NCBI GenBank assembly: GCA_900546795.1
Contig: UREG01000001.1
Location: 1-64,000, forward strand
Origin: an uncultured Veillonellaceae bacterium
GTDB lineage: Bacteria; Bacillota; Negativicutes; Veillonellales; Megasphaeraceae
DNA: 64,000 bases
Reading direction: 5' to 3'
In this document: positions 1-9,280 of the stretch, in pieces
Numbering within the stretch: the stretch's first letter is position 1
Layout: every line of letters starts with the position of its first letter
Made by a program: the position numbers and the translations under genes
The notes under the pieces: generated by a model
Database searches by the model: none
What the model was told of the DNA's origin: nothing
What the model saw: the letters and a program-made list of their open reading frames with translations, nothing else

Positions 1-97
1 CATCGGTCTTGTCCCAGGTGAGGAAAAAGTCGTTTTCATACATGTCTTTGAAATTGAGGGCATTTAATTTATCGATGTAGTCCTGTAAGGTTTTCAT
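1..97 (-). CDS. ygeW: Knotted carbamoyltransferase YgeW, N-terminal fragment (cut by window edge)
   Basis: Only the first 32 codons are inside the window. The ATG is at 97 on the minus strand with an AAGGAGA ribosome-binding site just upstream. The visible N-terminus (MKTLQDYIDKLN, then FLLTW-like FFLTWDKT) resembles the start of E. coli YgeW, a carbamoyltransferase-like protein of the selenium/purine gene cluster. The call leans heavily on position: it follows ygeX and ygeY on the same strand, and these three genes are neighbours in E. coli. Its substrate is not established. Other carbamoyltransferase-family proteins are possible, since the binding motifs lie outside the window. Confidence 0.72.
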   Translation of the reverse strand, partial: MKTLQDYIDKLNALNFKDMYENDFFLTWDKTD

Positions 98-131
98 AGG
101 GCAGTCTCCTTTTAATCGTTATGGGATGTGA

Positions 132-1451
132 TCATTTATCGGTGTATACAGAAGGTAATGCGGCATAGACGGCGGCACAGGTGACGAGGTCCTGTTTCCA
201 TGTCTTTTCGTTCGGTGCATGGGCCTGGGCTTCTGCGCCGGGGCCGAAGCCGATGACGGGGATGCCGTTGCGGCCCATGATGGAAACGCCGTTAGTCGAG
301 AAGGTCCATTTATCCGTCAGGGGGCGGGCTTTACGCATGGCTTCCGCTTCGGCAGTGCCGATGCGGCTGTCGCCGAAGAGGGAGGTATAGGCTTCTTCCA
401 GGGCTTTGGTGACTTTGTGGTCTTTCGGGATGACCCATGTCGGGAAGTAACATTCGATGGGATAGGTCAGGCCGGTGTAGCTCGGGCGGGCGTATTCATA
501 CATGCTGACTTTGACATCGTCGCCGTACTTCTGGACGCTCGGCAGAGCCCGGATTTCATCGAGGCAGCTCTGCCACGTTTCGCCGGCCGTCATGCGGCGG
601 TCCAGGGAGACGGCACAGGAATCGGCGACGGCGCAGCGGCTCGGCGAGGTATAGAAAATCTGGGAGCACGTGACTGTACCGCGGCCGAGAAAGTTGGCTT
701 CTTCCCATTCGGGATTGTATTTCTTGTCGAGCATCTTGACCAGGCCTTTGATTTCCGTCGTGTCGGCTGCGTCATTTTCGTTGAGGGCCCGCACGTCCTG
801 GAGGATATCGGCCATCTTGTAAATGGCGTTATCACCGCGTTCGGGTGCGCTGCCGTGGCAGGATACACCCTGGACGTCGATGCGGATTTCCATGCGGCCG
901 CGCTGGCCGCGGTAGATGCCGCCGTCTGTCGGTTCCGTGGAGACGACGAATTCCGGACGGACCTTGTCTTCGTTGATGATGTACTGCCAGCAGAGGCCGT
1001 CGCAGTCTTCTTCCTGGACCGTACCGGTGACCAGGACGGTATACTTGTCGGATAGGAGGCCCAGGTCCTTCATGATGCGGGCGCCGTAGACGGCAGAAAC
1101 GATGCCGCCGAGCTGATCCGACGTGCCGCGGCCGCCGATTTCCGTTTCCGATTCAAAGCCTTCGTAGGGATCAAAATCCCAGTTGGCCTTGTTGCCGATG
1201 CCGACGGTGTCGATGTGGGCGTCGAAGCCGATGAGGGTCTTGCCGGTGCCCATGTAGCCCAGGACGTTGCCCATGGGGTCGATTTCCACTTTATCGAAAT
1301 CGAGTTTGCGCATTTCTTCGGCAATGCGGTCGATATGTTCCTTTTCGCCGCAGCTTTCACCGGGGAATTTAACGATGTCCTGCAGGAAACGGGTCATATC
1401 CTGTTCATAGCCTTTGGCGGCTTCTTTGATTTTTTCGTACGGTACTGTCAT
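132..1451 (-). CDS. ygeY: YgeY family M20-type metallohydrolase
   Basis: A 439-residue zinc-hydrolase of the M20/ArgE/DapE type, of the YgeY branch found in selenium-dependent hydroxylase clusters. Visible metal-site motifs are GFDAHIDTV (first His/Asp), [10 protein letters not shown] (bridging Asp) and a TVQEEDCDG stretch with the catalytic Glu pair; a VSTEPTDG segment follows. The length is normal for the family. The ATG at 1451 is preferred over an upstream GTG because GGAG lies 8 nt before it. It sits between ygeX and ygeW in one leftward operon, so it probably hydrolyses an amide or carbamoyl intermediate of purine or diaminopropionate breakdown. The exact substrate is unknown. Confidence 0.88.
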   Translation of the reverse strand: MTVPYEKIKEAAKGYEQDMTRFLQDIVKFPGESCGEKEHIDRIAEEMRKLDFDKVEIDPMGNVLGYMGTGKTLIGFDAHIDTVGIGNKANWDFDPYEGFESETEIGGRGTSDQLGGIVSAVYGARIMKDLGLLSDKYTVLVTGTVQEEDCDGLCWQYIINEDKVRPEFVVSTEPTDGGIYRGQRGRMEIRIDVQGVSCHGSAPERGDNAIYKMADILQDVRALNENDAADTTEIKGLVKMLDKKYNPEWEEANFLGRGTVTCSQIFYTSPSRCAVADSCAVSLDRRMTAGETWQSCLDEIRALPSVQKYGDDVKVSMYEYARPSYTGLTYPIECYFPTWVIPKDHKVTKALEEAYTSLFGDSRIGTAEAEAMRKARPLTDKWTFSTNGVSIMGRNGIPVIGFGPGAEAQAHAPNEKTWKQDLVTCAAVYAALPSVYTDK

Positions 1452-1481
1452 GAAAATCACTCCTATATCTTATATAATGTT

Positions 1482-2690
1482 TTACTTATTCAAACCGCGC
1501 CAGACGATATTCTTATAGCGTTCCGGGTCCGTGTCGCCTTCTGTCGAGAAGACCAGGACCTGTGAATGGTCGTCGAGGCCGAGTTCAGCGCGCAGGTCCT
1601 TACATTCATCGGATAACATGATTGTAGCCAGGGTGCCGAAGGGGACGGCACCGGATTCACCGGATACGATGGGCGCATCTCCTTTGAGGGGCGCTGCCAG
1701 CATACGCATACCGCGGACCGTGATGGGGTCATCGGCTGCGATGAAGGTCGTCACATGGTTCTTGAGGATGTCCCAGGAAATCGTGTTCGGTTCGCCGCAG
1801 GCCAGGCCGGCCATGATGGTATCCAGGTCACCGCCGACCATGCGGGGCTTGCCGTCACCGGCTGCGGCACCTTTATACAGACAGGCTGCGGCCGATGCTT
1901 CGACGACGATGAATTTCGGCGGATTGTCTTTATAGAGGTTGGCGAAGTAACCGACGACGGCACCGGCCAGGGACCCGACACCGGCCTGGACGAAGATGTG
2001 CGTCGGCCGTTCGATGCCCCGGGCCTTCAGCTGTTCGCCAGCTTCCATGGCCATCGTGCCGTAGCCCTGCATGATCCACGACGGGATTTCTTCATAGCCG
2101 TCCCAGGCCGTGTCCTGGACCATGACGCCGTGCGGCGTAGCGGCGGCTTCTTTGGCTGCCTGGCGGACGCAATCGTCGTAATTGAGGTCGAGGATGTCGA
2201 CGTCGGCGCCGAGTTTCTTGATGTTTTCCAGCCGCGTCTGGGTCGTGCCTTTCGGCATGTGGACGACGGCTTTCTGGCCCAGCTTCTGGGCGGCCCAGGC
2301 GACGCCGCGGCCGTGGTTGCCGTCGGTTGCCGTGAAGAAGGTTGCCTGGCCGAATTCCTGGCGGAGCTCATCTGACGTCAGGACGTCATAAGGCATGTCC
2401 GATACATCGCGGTGCGTTTCCTTGGCGATGTACTTGGCCATGGAATAGGAACCGCCCAGGACTTTGAAGGCATTGAGGCCGAAGCGGTACGATTCATCTT
2501 TGACGAAAATCGAACCGACGCCCAGGTAGCGGGCCATCTGCGTGAGCCGGGTCAGCGGCGTTTCGCTGTATTGCGGGAAACTCTGGTGGAATGTCCGGGC
2601 CTTGGCGACTTCGCTGAGGGACATGATCGGCAAATTTTTATCATCTGATTTGGGCAGATGGTTCATAGCCCATTTCATATCTTTCTTCAT
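1482..2690 (-). CDS. ygeX: Diaminopropionate ammonia-lyase
   Basis: A 402-residue PLP enzyme that converts 2,3-diaminopropionate to pyruvate and two ammonia. The Schiff-base lysine is in FGLNAFKVLGG (K76), very close to its position in E. coli YgeX. The glycine-rich phosphate loop is seen around VGSLAGAVVG. Length and the first residues (MNHLPKSDD) fit the DpaL family rather than threonine dehydratase. AGGAGG sits 7 nt upstream of the ATG. It is the first gene of a leftward operon with ygeY and ygeW, and a good sigma-70-like promoter lies upstream (2758-2785). The operon would release carbon and ammonia from an amino-acid product. Confidence 0.95.
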   Translation of the reverse strand: MKKDMKWAMNHLPKSDDKNLPIMSLSEVAKARTFHQSFPQYSETPLTRLTQMARYLGVGSIFVKDESYRFGLNAFKVLGGSYSMAKYIAKETHRDVSDMPYDVLTSDELRQEFGQATFFTATDGNHGRGVAWAAQKLGQKAVVHMPKGTTQTRLENIKKLGADVDILDLNYDDCVRQAAKEAAATPHGVMVQDTAWDGYEEIPSWIMQGYGTMAMEAGEQLKARGIERPTHIFVQAGVGSLAGAVVGYFANLYKDNPPKFIVVEASAAACLYKGAAAGDGKPRMVGGDLDTIMAGLACGEPNTISWDILKNHVTTFIAADDPITVRGMRMLAAPLKGDAPIVSGESGAVPFGTLATIMLSDECKDLRAELGLDDHSQVLVFSTEGDTDPERYKNIVWRGLNK

Positions 2691-2757
2691 ATCCGTACCT
2701 CCTAAAGATAAACTGAAAAAAATATTTTAGTAAATCTAAAAGTTTTTGTATACCTAG

Positions 2758-2785
2758 AGTATAACATGACCTTACAGATTTGCAA
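2758..2785 (-). promoter_or_regulatory. Predicted sigma-70 promoter of ygeX-ygeY-ygeW
   Basis: On the minus strand TTGCAA (2780-2785) is followed after 16 nt by TATACT (2758-2763). This places the start of transcription about 60 nt upstream of the ygeX ATG. No second promoter was seen between the three genes. Confidence 0.6.
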
Positions 2786-2864
2786 TAGAAAAGAGCTAAA
2801 AATTTGTTAGGTATCTACACTTTTTTTGCAATGACAGAAAGAGAACTGTTACATTTGGGCATAG

Positions 2865-2901
2865 AAAAAGGGCTTGTCGCATGTGCAACAAGCCCTTTTT
2901 T
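2865..2901. terminator. Bidirectional hairpin terminator between regulator and ygeX
   Basis: A 13-bp stem (AAAAAGGGCTTGT with its complement) around a 10-nt loop has A/T runs on both sides, so it can stop transcripts in either direction. It lies downstream of the leftward regulator gene. It also forms one end of the inverted repeat unit described separately. Confidence 0.8.
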
Positions 2902-2989
2902 GAGTATTAAGTTTGCAGTTTGTAGTTTTTAGTGAAGGCTTTTAAATTTAAAGTCAGCTTCTACAAACTACAAACTCCGTACTATAAAC
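2865..2989 (+). repeat. Dispersed hairpin repeat, copy 1
   Basis: An approximately 125-bp unit made of a terminator-like hairpin (2865-2901) followed by an imperfect palindrome centred on TTTAAATTTAAA (about 2940-2952) with AGTTTGTAGTTT and ACAAACTACAAACT arms. The last 31 bases (2959-2989) match the complement of 11977-12007 at 29 positions. The hairpin loops share CTTGTCGCA in the same orientation. It is non-coding and lies between the leftward ygeX operon and the regulator gene. Confidence 0.8.
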
Positions 2990-3048
2990 GATAAAGAGAA
3001 AGGAATCTTGCATGATGATAGAAGCCTTCGTGCGATAGCCCCTTAATC

Positions 3049-3687
3049 TCACTCTTCTCCGCTGTCGATGTAGCTGTACAGGGTATATTTGGAGATGCCG
3101 AAGTGTTTGGAGATTTTGTCGCCGGCCTTGGTGATCAGCAGGGCCCCGCGGTCGTTGAGGAATTTGATGGCTTTGATCTTGTCTTCCCGTGTCATGAGGG
3201 GGACGGGTTTGCCGACCTGACGCGTCGATTCGTCGATGAGGTCGTTGAGGAGGTCCGTGACATTCTGCGGGATGCGGCTGACCTTATCTTCCTTGGACGT
3301 GACCGAGATGAGCGGCTTGATGGCATTTTCGACCATCATCAGTTCGGTAATGTCATAGTTGATGGAGAAGATGCCGATGACTTTTTGCTGTTCATTGCGG
3401 ATGTAAATGGTCGTCGACTTGAGGATGCGGCCGTCTTTGGTCTTGGTCAGGTAACTCGTATGGTCCTGGAGCTTGTCGGGATCGCTGCGCAGGGCGTCGA
3501 GGACGGCCATAGACGGGCCATCGCCTACTTTGCGGTTGGTGACGTGGCCATTTTCGATGGCGACGATGGAATTTTCCTTATAATTATCGCTCAAGTCGTG
3601 GATGACGATTTCACAGTTCGGGCCGAATTGGTCTGCCAGACCTTTGGCTAAGTGACGCAAAAAGTTGAGGACGACGTCGTCTAACAT
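3049..3687 (-). CDS. PAS/YheO-type transcriptional regulator with C-terminal HTH (DauR-like)
   Basis: A 212-residue regulator. The first about 115 residues are a YheO/PAS_6-type sensor domain (CEIVIHDLSDN near the start, later IGIFSINYDIT). The last about 60 residues form a helix-turn-helix ending in KHFGISKYTLYSYI. ATG at 3687 is preferred over an upstream GTG because AGAGGTG is correctly spaced for it. It lies between the leftward ygeX operon and the rightward ssnA operon and has its own promoter divergent from ssnA. It is therefore the likely local regulator of both, perhaps sensing a purine or amino-acid intermediate. A paralogue is found at 35533-36195. Confidence 0.85.
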   Translation of the reverse strand: MLDDVVLNFLRHLAKGLADQFGPNCEIVIHDLSDNYKENSIVAIENGHVTNRKVGDGPSMAVLDALRSDPDKLQDHTSYLTKTKDGRILKSTTIYIRNEQQKVIGIFSINYDITELMMVENAIKPLISVTSKEDKVSRIPQNVTDLLNDLIDESTRQVGKPVPLMTREDKIKAIKFLNDRGALLITKAGDKISKHFGISKYTLYSYIDSGEE

Positions 3688-3757
3688 AAGGGGCACCTCT
3701 TTCTCATATCAAAAACAGATTATTAGCTTATCTGCTAAAAATTTTTTAGGTACTGTT

Positions 3758-3785
3758 ACTATAGCATATTTTCGGGATAAATCAA
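3758..3785 (-). promoter_or_regulatory. Predicted promoter of the PAS/HTH regulator
   Basis: Minus-strand TTGATT (3780-3785), a 16-nt spacer and TATAGT (3758-3763) precede the regulator's start codon by about 70 nt. Confidence 0.55.
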
Positions 3786-3877
3786 CGGCCCTTGGTGAAA
3801 AAAGGTATGTTGAAAAAACATCTTTCCTGTCGAGCTATAACAAAAAGATAATAAAAAATTTTTAGACTAAAAAAAAA

Positions 3878-3906
3878 TTGACAGGTAAGGCGGAACGGGT
3901 TACTAT
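3878..3906 (+). promoter_or_regulatory. Predicted sigma-70 promoter of ssnA operon
   Basis: Perfect TTGACA (3878-3883), a 17-nt spacer and TACTAT (3901-3906) lie about 90 nt upstream of ssnA. It is divergent from the regulator promoter, so a regulator bound between 3786 and 3877 could control both. Confidence 0.7.
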
Positions 3907-3997
3907 TAAGATAGATACGAGAATGACACAAATAACATGCATTAACTGCAAGAAACCTTATAATTTATGATTTGTATAGCATAGAGGAGGTATACTT

Positions 3998-5335
3998 ATG
4001 TTAATCGTCGGAAATGGTCACGTTGTTACCCGCGACGCGAAGAATCAATATTTCCCTGATGGCGCCGTAGCCATAGACGGTACGACAATCTGCCGCGTCG
4101 GCCAGACGGCAGAAATCCGCCGGGCCTATCCGGACGCCGCTTTTATCGATGCCAAAGGCGGTGTCATCATGCCGGCTTTCATCAACGTCCATGAGCATAT
4201 TTACAGCGCCATGGCCAGAGGCATGAATATCGACGGCTATGCGCCCAAGGGCTTCCTGGACATCCTCGACGGCCTGTGGTGGAACATCGACCGTCACTTG
4301 ACCAACGACCTGACTTATTTGAGCGCTATGGAAACGTATGTCGAATGTATCAAGAACGGCGTGACGACGGTCTTCGACCATCACGCCAGCTTTGGCGAAA
4401 TCAAGGACAGCCTCTTTGCCATCGGCCAGGCGGCGCAGGAACTGGGCGTCCGCTCGTGCTTGTGCTATGAAGTCTCCGACCGCGACGGTCAGGACAAAGC
4501 CCGCCAGGCAGTCCTGGAGAATGAAGCCTGGATACGCCACGCTCAGGCCGACACGACGGACATGCTCGCCGGCATGATGGGCATGCATGCCCAATTTACC
4601 ATCAGCGACGAAACGATGGCCCTGGCAGCTGAACATAAACCGGACGGCGTGGGTTACCACATCCACGTCGCCGAAGGCATCGAAGACTTGCAGGATTGCC
4701 TGAAGAAACACGGTAAACGCATTATCGACCGCCTTTATGACTGGAATATCTTAGGGCCCAAGACCCTGCTCGGCCACTGCATCCACGTCAATCCCCACGA
4801 AATGGACCTCATCAAGGCGACGGATACGATGGTCGTCCACAATCCGGAATCGAACATGGGCAATGCCTGTGGCTGCCCGCCGACGATGGACATGGTCCAC
4901 CGCGGCATCCTGACCGGCTTGGGGACCGATGGCTATACGCACGATATGATTGAGTCCTATAAAGTCGCCAATATCTTGCACAAACACCATCTCTGCGACG
5001 CTACAGCCGCCTGGGCTGAAGTACCGCAGATGCTGTTCTATAACAATGCAGCCATGGCCAACCGCTATTTCAAGACGCCCTTAGGCGTACTGGCAGAAGG
5101 GGCTGCAGCCGACGTCATCGTCATGGATTACATCGCTCCGACGCCGATGAATGAAGAAAACATCAACAGTCACATCTTATTCGGCATGAGCGGCCATGAT
5201 GTCGTCACGACCATTGCCAACGGCAAAGTCCTCATGGAAAACCGCCGGCTCACCGGTGTCGATGAAGAAGCCCTGATGGCCAAGATCCGCGAAGGCGCAG
5301 CGACCCTGGCCGGACGCATTAATGGATACTTATAA
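3998..5335 (+). CDS. ssnA: Putative aminohydrolase SsnA
   Basis: A 445-residue amidohydrolase-superfamily protein of the SsnA type, related to chlorohydrolase and guanine deaminase. Metal-site motifs are visible: NVHEHIYS (HxH), YHIHVAEG, GHCIHVN and LGTDGYTHD (final Asp). AGGAGG lies 7 nt before the ATG. SsnA accompanies YgfK and the molybdenum hydroxylase in selenium-dependent clusters, where a purine or related heterocycle deaminase role has been proposed but not, to my knowledge, proven. It is the first gene of a rightward operon with ygfK, hyuA and xdhD. The ygfK ribosome-binding site overlaps its stop. Confidence 0.92.
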   Translation: MLIVGNGHVVTRDAKNQYFPDGAVAIDGTTICRVGQTAEIRRAYPDAAFIDAKGGVIMPAFINVHEHIYSAMARGMNIDGYAPKGFLDILDGLWWNIDRHLTNDLTYLSAMETYVECIKNGVTTVFDHHASFGEIKDSLFAIGQAAQELGVRSCLCYEVSDRDGQDKARQAVLENEAWIRHAQADTTDMLAGMMGMHAQFTISDETMALAAEHKPDGVGYHIHVAEGIEDLQDCLKKHGKRIIDRLYDWNILGPKTLLGHCIHVNPHEMDLIKATDTMVVHNPESNMGNACGCPPTMDMVHRGILTGLGTDGYTHDMIESYKVANILHKHHLCDATAAWAEVPQMLFYNNAAMANRYFKTPLGVLAEGAAADVIVMDYIAPTPMNEENINSHILFGMSGHDVVTTIANGKVLMENRRLTGVDEEALMAKIREGAATLAGRINGYL

Positions 5336-5348
5336 GGAGGAATCTATC

Positions 5349-7859
5349 ATGAGTGATCGCATGACATCCATTCCCTTTGGAAAATTGATGAACTGGGTCC
5401 TGACCGAAGCGCCGTCAGGGACGATCTTTGGCGTCCACCATCGCCTACAGGCCGACCCGAATCGGACATATACTATCTTTGACAGACCGCTGGAAATGCC
5501 CTTTGGCCCGGCTGCCGGTCCCCATACCCAGCTGGCCCAGAATATCGCTGCCGGCTATGCGGCGGGAGCGCGCTTCTTTGAACTGAAGACGGTCCAGAAA
5601 ATCGACGGCGAAGACCTGCCCGTTCCCAAACCCTGCATCAAGGCCGACGATGAATGTTACAATGTCGAATGGTCGACGGAACTGACCGTCCCCAAGGCCC
5701 TGGAAGAATACGTCAAGGCCTGGTTCCTGGTCCACGTCATGGCCGTCGAATACGGCTTAGGAAGTCCGGACGGGATGCAGTTCAACATGTCCGTCGGCTA
5801 CGACCTGGCAGGGATACAGACGGCAAAAATCGATTCGTTCATCGAAAATCTGAAAGACGCATCCCATACGGCTATCTTTGCCGAGTGCAAAGCCTGGCTC
5901 CTGGCCCATCTGGACCGGTTCCAGAAACTCCGTCGGGAAGACGTCGAAGCCATTCCGGCAGAAATCTGCAACTCTGTCACGGTCTCGACCATGCACGGCT
6001 GTCCGCCCGATGAAATCGAACGGATTGCCCGCTATTTACTGAAAGAAAAACACCTCAATACCTTCGTCAAATGCAACCCGACCTTACTGGGCTATGACTT
6101 CGTCCGGAAATGCATGGATGACCTGGGCTATGGCCATATGGTCTTCGATGACAGCCATTTCAAGGCGGATTTACAGTACCGTGATGCCGTACCCATGCTC
6201 AAGGGGCTGCAGGAAGCGGGTAAAGAGGAAGGCCTGTTGTTCGGCGTCAAACTGACCAATACCTTCCCCGTCGACATTACGCGCCATGAATTGCCGGGGA
6301 CGGAAATGTATATGTCCGGCAAGCCCCTCTTTTTCCTGTCCATGAATGTGGCCAAGAAGCTGAGTGAAGCCTTTGACGGCAGCCTGCGTATTTCTTACAG
6401 CGGCGGTGCCGATGCCCACAACATCAAGAATATCGTCCGGGCCGGCATCTGGCCGGTCACGGTGGCGACGACGCTGCTCAAGCCCGGTGGCTATGAACGC
6501 TTTGCCCAGCTGGCACAGTGTTTTGAAGGTCAGCGTGGACAGGCGTTTACTCGTGTAAACGTCAAGGCCCTGGATGACTTGCTGGCTAAGGCTCAAGATG
6601 ATGCCCACTATGCCCGTCTGGACCCGAAGGCCCAGCAGCGCAAGAACGACCAGGCACTGCCCTTGATGGACTGCTTCATGGCACCGTGCAGCCAGACTTG
6701 CCCCATCCATCAGGATATCCCGGCCTATATGGACCTCGTCGCCGCCGGGAAATATGACCAGGCCCTGCAGATTATTCTGGAAAAGAATCCCCTGCCCTTT
6801 ACGACGGGGACCGTCTGCTACCATACCTGTATGAACAGCTGTACGCGCAATTTCTGTGATGCCCCTGTTGAAATCCGGCGCAATAAGCTGATAGCTGCTG
6901 AAAAAGGCTATGCCAGCGTCATGACGACTTTGCAGGCCACGCCGTCCAATGGGAGAAAAGCGGCTGTCATCGGCGCCGGTCCGGCCGGACTGTCGGCGGC
7001 TTATTTCCTGGCCCGCGGCGGCCTGGATGTGACCGTCTTCGATAAGAACGACGAACCTGGCGGCCTGGTGCGGACCTTCTTGTGTGAAAAGAAAGGGCAG
7101 ATTTCACCAGAAGCCATCGACAAGGATGTAGCCCTCATCGAAAAGATGGGTGTCCATCTCGTCGTCGGCAGGGCCATCGCCTCGCTCGACGAATTGCAGG
7201 GCTATGACATCATCCTGGCGGCCTGCGGCGTCAAAGGGAAAATCGGTGACACCCTGGCCGGCGCCATCGAAGGCCTGACCGTCATCGGCGATGGCCATTA
7301 CGGCAAGACGACATCCGTCGTCGAATGTATTGCCGACGGCAAGCGGGCGGCGGAAGGCATTTTAGGCCAGATGGCCAGTGTCGATACCCTGATTCCAGCT
7401 GATGTAAACGACGTTTACTCGAAGCGGGGTATTCTGGAGACGGCACCGGAAACAGGCTGTGACGGCCGCTGCCTCCATTGTGACAGCGTCTGCGAAGTCT
7501 GTACGGAAGTCTGCCCCAATCGGGCCAATACAGCCATCCAGGTACCGGGCCATATGCAGGCTCAGATTCTGCATATTGACTACATGTGTAACGAATGTGG
7601 CAACTGCCGGACCTTCTGTCCCTGGGGCGGTGCGCCGTATGTAGATAAGTTTACACTCTTCGCTAATGAAGACGATTTAGACCACAGCGATAATTCGGGC
7701 TTTGCCGTCCTCGACAAGGCCAGCGGCTTCTGCAAAGTCCGCCTGGATGGAGAAATCCGGACGACGACTTTAGGGACGGCTGATGAAGCAATCCCGGAAG
7801 ACCTGCGGACCTTCATGGAAACGGTCTGCCGCGATTACGATTACCTGCTGATTGAATAG
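5349..7859 (+). CDS. ygfK: YgfK-like Fe-S oxidoreductase subunit, short form without NAD(P)H domain
   Basis: An 836-residue protein. Residues about 1-390 form a dihydroorotate-dehydrogenase-like barrel (ISYSGGADAHNIKNIVRAG near its end). A GltD-type N-terminal Fe-S region follows (CSQTCPIHQDIP, CYHTCMNSCTRNFC). The FAD dinucleotide fold GAGPAGLSAAYFL comes next, and then cysteine clusters (GRCLHCDSVCEVC, CNECGNCRTFC). E. coli YgfK has 1032 residues. The difference appears to be the NAD(P)H-binding fold that normally sits between DIILAACG and the closing IGDGHYG FAD motif. Start ATG 5349 has AAGGAGG at the end of ssnA. It probably relays electrons for the neighbouring molybdenum hydroxylase, but selenate reduction is only a historical label. 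Confidence 0.88.
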   Translation: MSDRMTSIPFGKLMNWVLTEAPSGTIFGVHHRLQADPNRTYTIFDRPLEMPFGPAAGPHTQLAQNIAAGYAAGARFFELKTVQKIDGEDLPVPKPCIKADDECYNVEWSTELTVPKALEEYVKAWFLVHVMAVEYGLGSPDGMQFNMSVGYDLAGIQTAKIDSFIENLKDASHTAIFAECKAWLLAHLDRFQKLRREDVEAIPAEICNSVTVSTMHGCPPDEIERIARYLLKEKHLNTFVKCNPTLLGYDFVRKCMDDLGYGHMVFDDSHFKADLQYRDAVPMLKGLQEAGKEEGLLFGVKLTNTFPVDITRHELPGTEMYMSGKPLFFLSMNVAKKLSEAFDGSLRISYSGGADAHNIKNIVRAGIWPVTVATTLLKPGGYERFAQLAQCFEGQRGQAFTRVNVKALDDLLAKAQDDAHYARLDPKAQQRKNDQALPLMDCFMAPCSQTCPIHQDIPAYMDLVAAGKYDQALQIILEKNPLPFTTGTVCYHTCMNSCTRNFCDAPVEIRRNKLIAAEKGYASVMTTLQATPSNGRKAAVIGAGPAGLSAAYFLARGGLDVTVFDKNDEPGGLVRTFLCEKKGQISPEAIDKDVALIEKMGVHLVVGRAIASLDELQGYDIILAACGVKGKIGDTLAGAIEGLTVIGDGHYGKTTSVVECIADGKRAAEGILGQMASVDTLIPADVNDVYSKRGILETAPETGCDGRCLHCDSVCEVCTEVCPNRANTAIQVPGHMQAQILHIDYMCNECGNCRTFCPWGGAPYVDKFTLFANEDDLDHSDNSGFAVLDKASGFCKVRLDGEIRTTTLGTADEAIPEDLRTFMETVCRDYDYLLIE

Positions 7860-7876
7860 AGAAAGAAGGGAAAACC

Positions 7877-9256
7877 ATGGATTACGTCATCAAAAACGGG
7901 ACGGTCTGCCTGGAAGGGGAACATTTCCGGGCCGACGTTACCGTCCGTGAGGGAAAAATCCAGGCCTTGGGACAGGCTGTGCACAGCGGTCATGAACAGG
8001 TCATCGACGCCGACGGCCTCTATGTCTGCCCTGGCGGCATCGATGCCCACACCCATATGGACCTGCAGCAGTCGCCGCAGTACCGCGCGTGCGATGACTT
8101 TTACAGCGGTGGCGTGGCAGCGGCCTGCGGCGGCACGACGACCATCCTGGATCATATGGCCTTTGGCCCGGCCGGCTGTTCCCTGCGCTATCCCTTTGAA
8201 CGGTACCGGAAACTGGCCGTGCCCTGCCCGGTCGACTACAGCTTCCATGGCGTCATCCAGCATGTCGACGACCAGGTCCTGCAGGAATTGGGCCAGCTCA
8301 TCGACGAAGGTTTTCCCAGTTTCAAAGCCTATACGACGTATGGCTATCCCGTCGGCGAGAAGAAACTGATGCAGCTCCTGCCGGTCATCAAGAAGCATGG
8401 CGGCCTGCTCACGGTCCATGCCGAAAGCGACGGCATTACCAACGCCCTGCGGGATGCCCTGGGACCGCAGGACCTGCAGCCCATCGGCCAGGCGAAGACG
8501 CGGCCCAACGTGGCCGAAGCCGCAGCCGTGAGCCGTGTCCTGGCGGCAGCCCGGGCTTGTGGCGATGCGCCGGTCTATATCGTCCACACGTCGGCCCATG
8601 AGAGCCTGGACCAGCTGCGCCTGGCCCGGCGCCAAGGCCAGCGTCATATTTACAGTGAAACGTGTCCGCAATACTTATTGCTGACAGAAGAGAAATTCCG
8701 TCACGGCGGCCCTATGGAAGGCATTAAATACATGCTGGCGCCGCCGCTGCGGAAAGCCGAAGACAACCAGGCCCTGTGGCAGGCCCTGGCCGACGGGACG
8801 ATCCAGACCGTAGCGACGGACCACTGCCCCTTTACGATAGCTGAAAAACAGGAGAATGTCAGCGATTTCCGGAACTGTCCCGGCGGCGTATCCGGCGTCG
8901 AAGAACGGATGCCCCTGCTGTTCAGTGAAGGCGTCCTGAAAGGCCGGCTGACCCTGGAGCGCTTCGTCCAGGTGACCAGTGCCAATGTGGCCAAAATCTT
9001 TGGCCTCTATCCGCGCAAAGGGACGCTGCTGCCCGGCAGCGATGCCGACATCGTCCTCATCGATCCGAAAGGGACGCGGACCTTTGCCAGGGAGAACCTG
9101 CACACGACCTGCGGCTATTCGCCCTATGAAGGCATGACGGTCCAGGCGACGATCCGCCTGACCATGCTCCGCGGCGAAATCATCGCCAAAGACAATCAAT
9201 TCTGTGGAAAACGCGGCTATGGAACCTTGTTGTATCGATTCCGCGATAAAAGATAA
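7877..9256 (+). CDS. hyuA: D-hydantoinase / dihydropyrimidinase family amidohydrolase
   Basis: A 459-residue binuclear-metal cyclic amidase. The motifs are complete: GGIDAHTHMD (HxH), SFKAYTTYG with the lysine expected to be carboxylated, LTVHAES, YIVHTSA and ATDHCPF (catalytic Asp). This family opens hydantoin or dihydropyrimidine rings. In E. coli the equivalent gene (hyuA/ygeZ) is in the same selenium-linked cluster. A GAAGGGA site precedes the ATG, 17 nt after ygfK, so it is co-transcribed. Ring opening downstream of purine hydroxylation is the likely role; the natural substrate cannot be read from sequence. Confidence 0.92.
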   Translation: MDYVIKNGTVCLEGEHFRADVTVREGKIQALGQAVHSGHEQVIDADGLYVCPGGIDAHTHMDLQQSPQYRACDDFYSGGVAAACGGTTTILDHMAFGPAGCSLRYPFERYRKLAVPCPVDYSFHGVIQHVDDQVLQELGQLIDEGFPSFKAYTTYGYPVGEKKLMQLLPVIKKHGGLLTVHAESDGITNALRDALGPQDLQPIGQAKTRPNVAEAAAVSRVLAAARACGDAPVYIVHTSAHESLDQLRLARRQGQRHIYSETCPQYLLLTEEKFRHGGPMEGIKYMLAPPLRKAEDNQALWQALADGTIQTVATDHCPFTIAEKQENVSDFRNCPGGVSGVEERMPLLFSEGVLKGRLTLERFVQVTSANVAKIFGLYPRKGTLLPGSDADIVLIDPKGTRTFARENLHTTCGYSPYEGMTVQATIRLTMLRGEIIAKDNQFCGKRGYGTLLYRFRDKR

Positions 9257-9280
9257 TCTTGATTATAGGAAGGTGGCATT

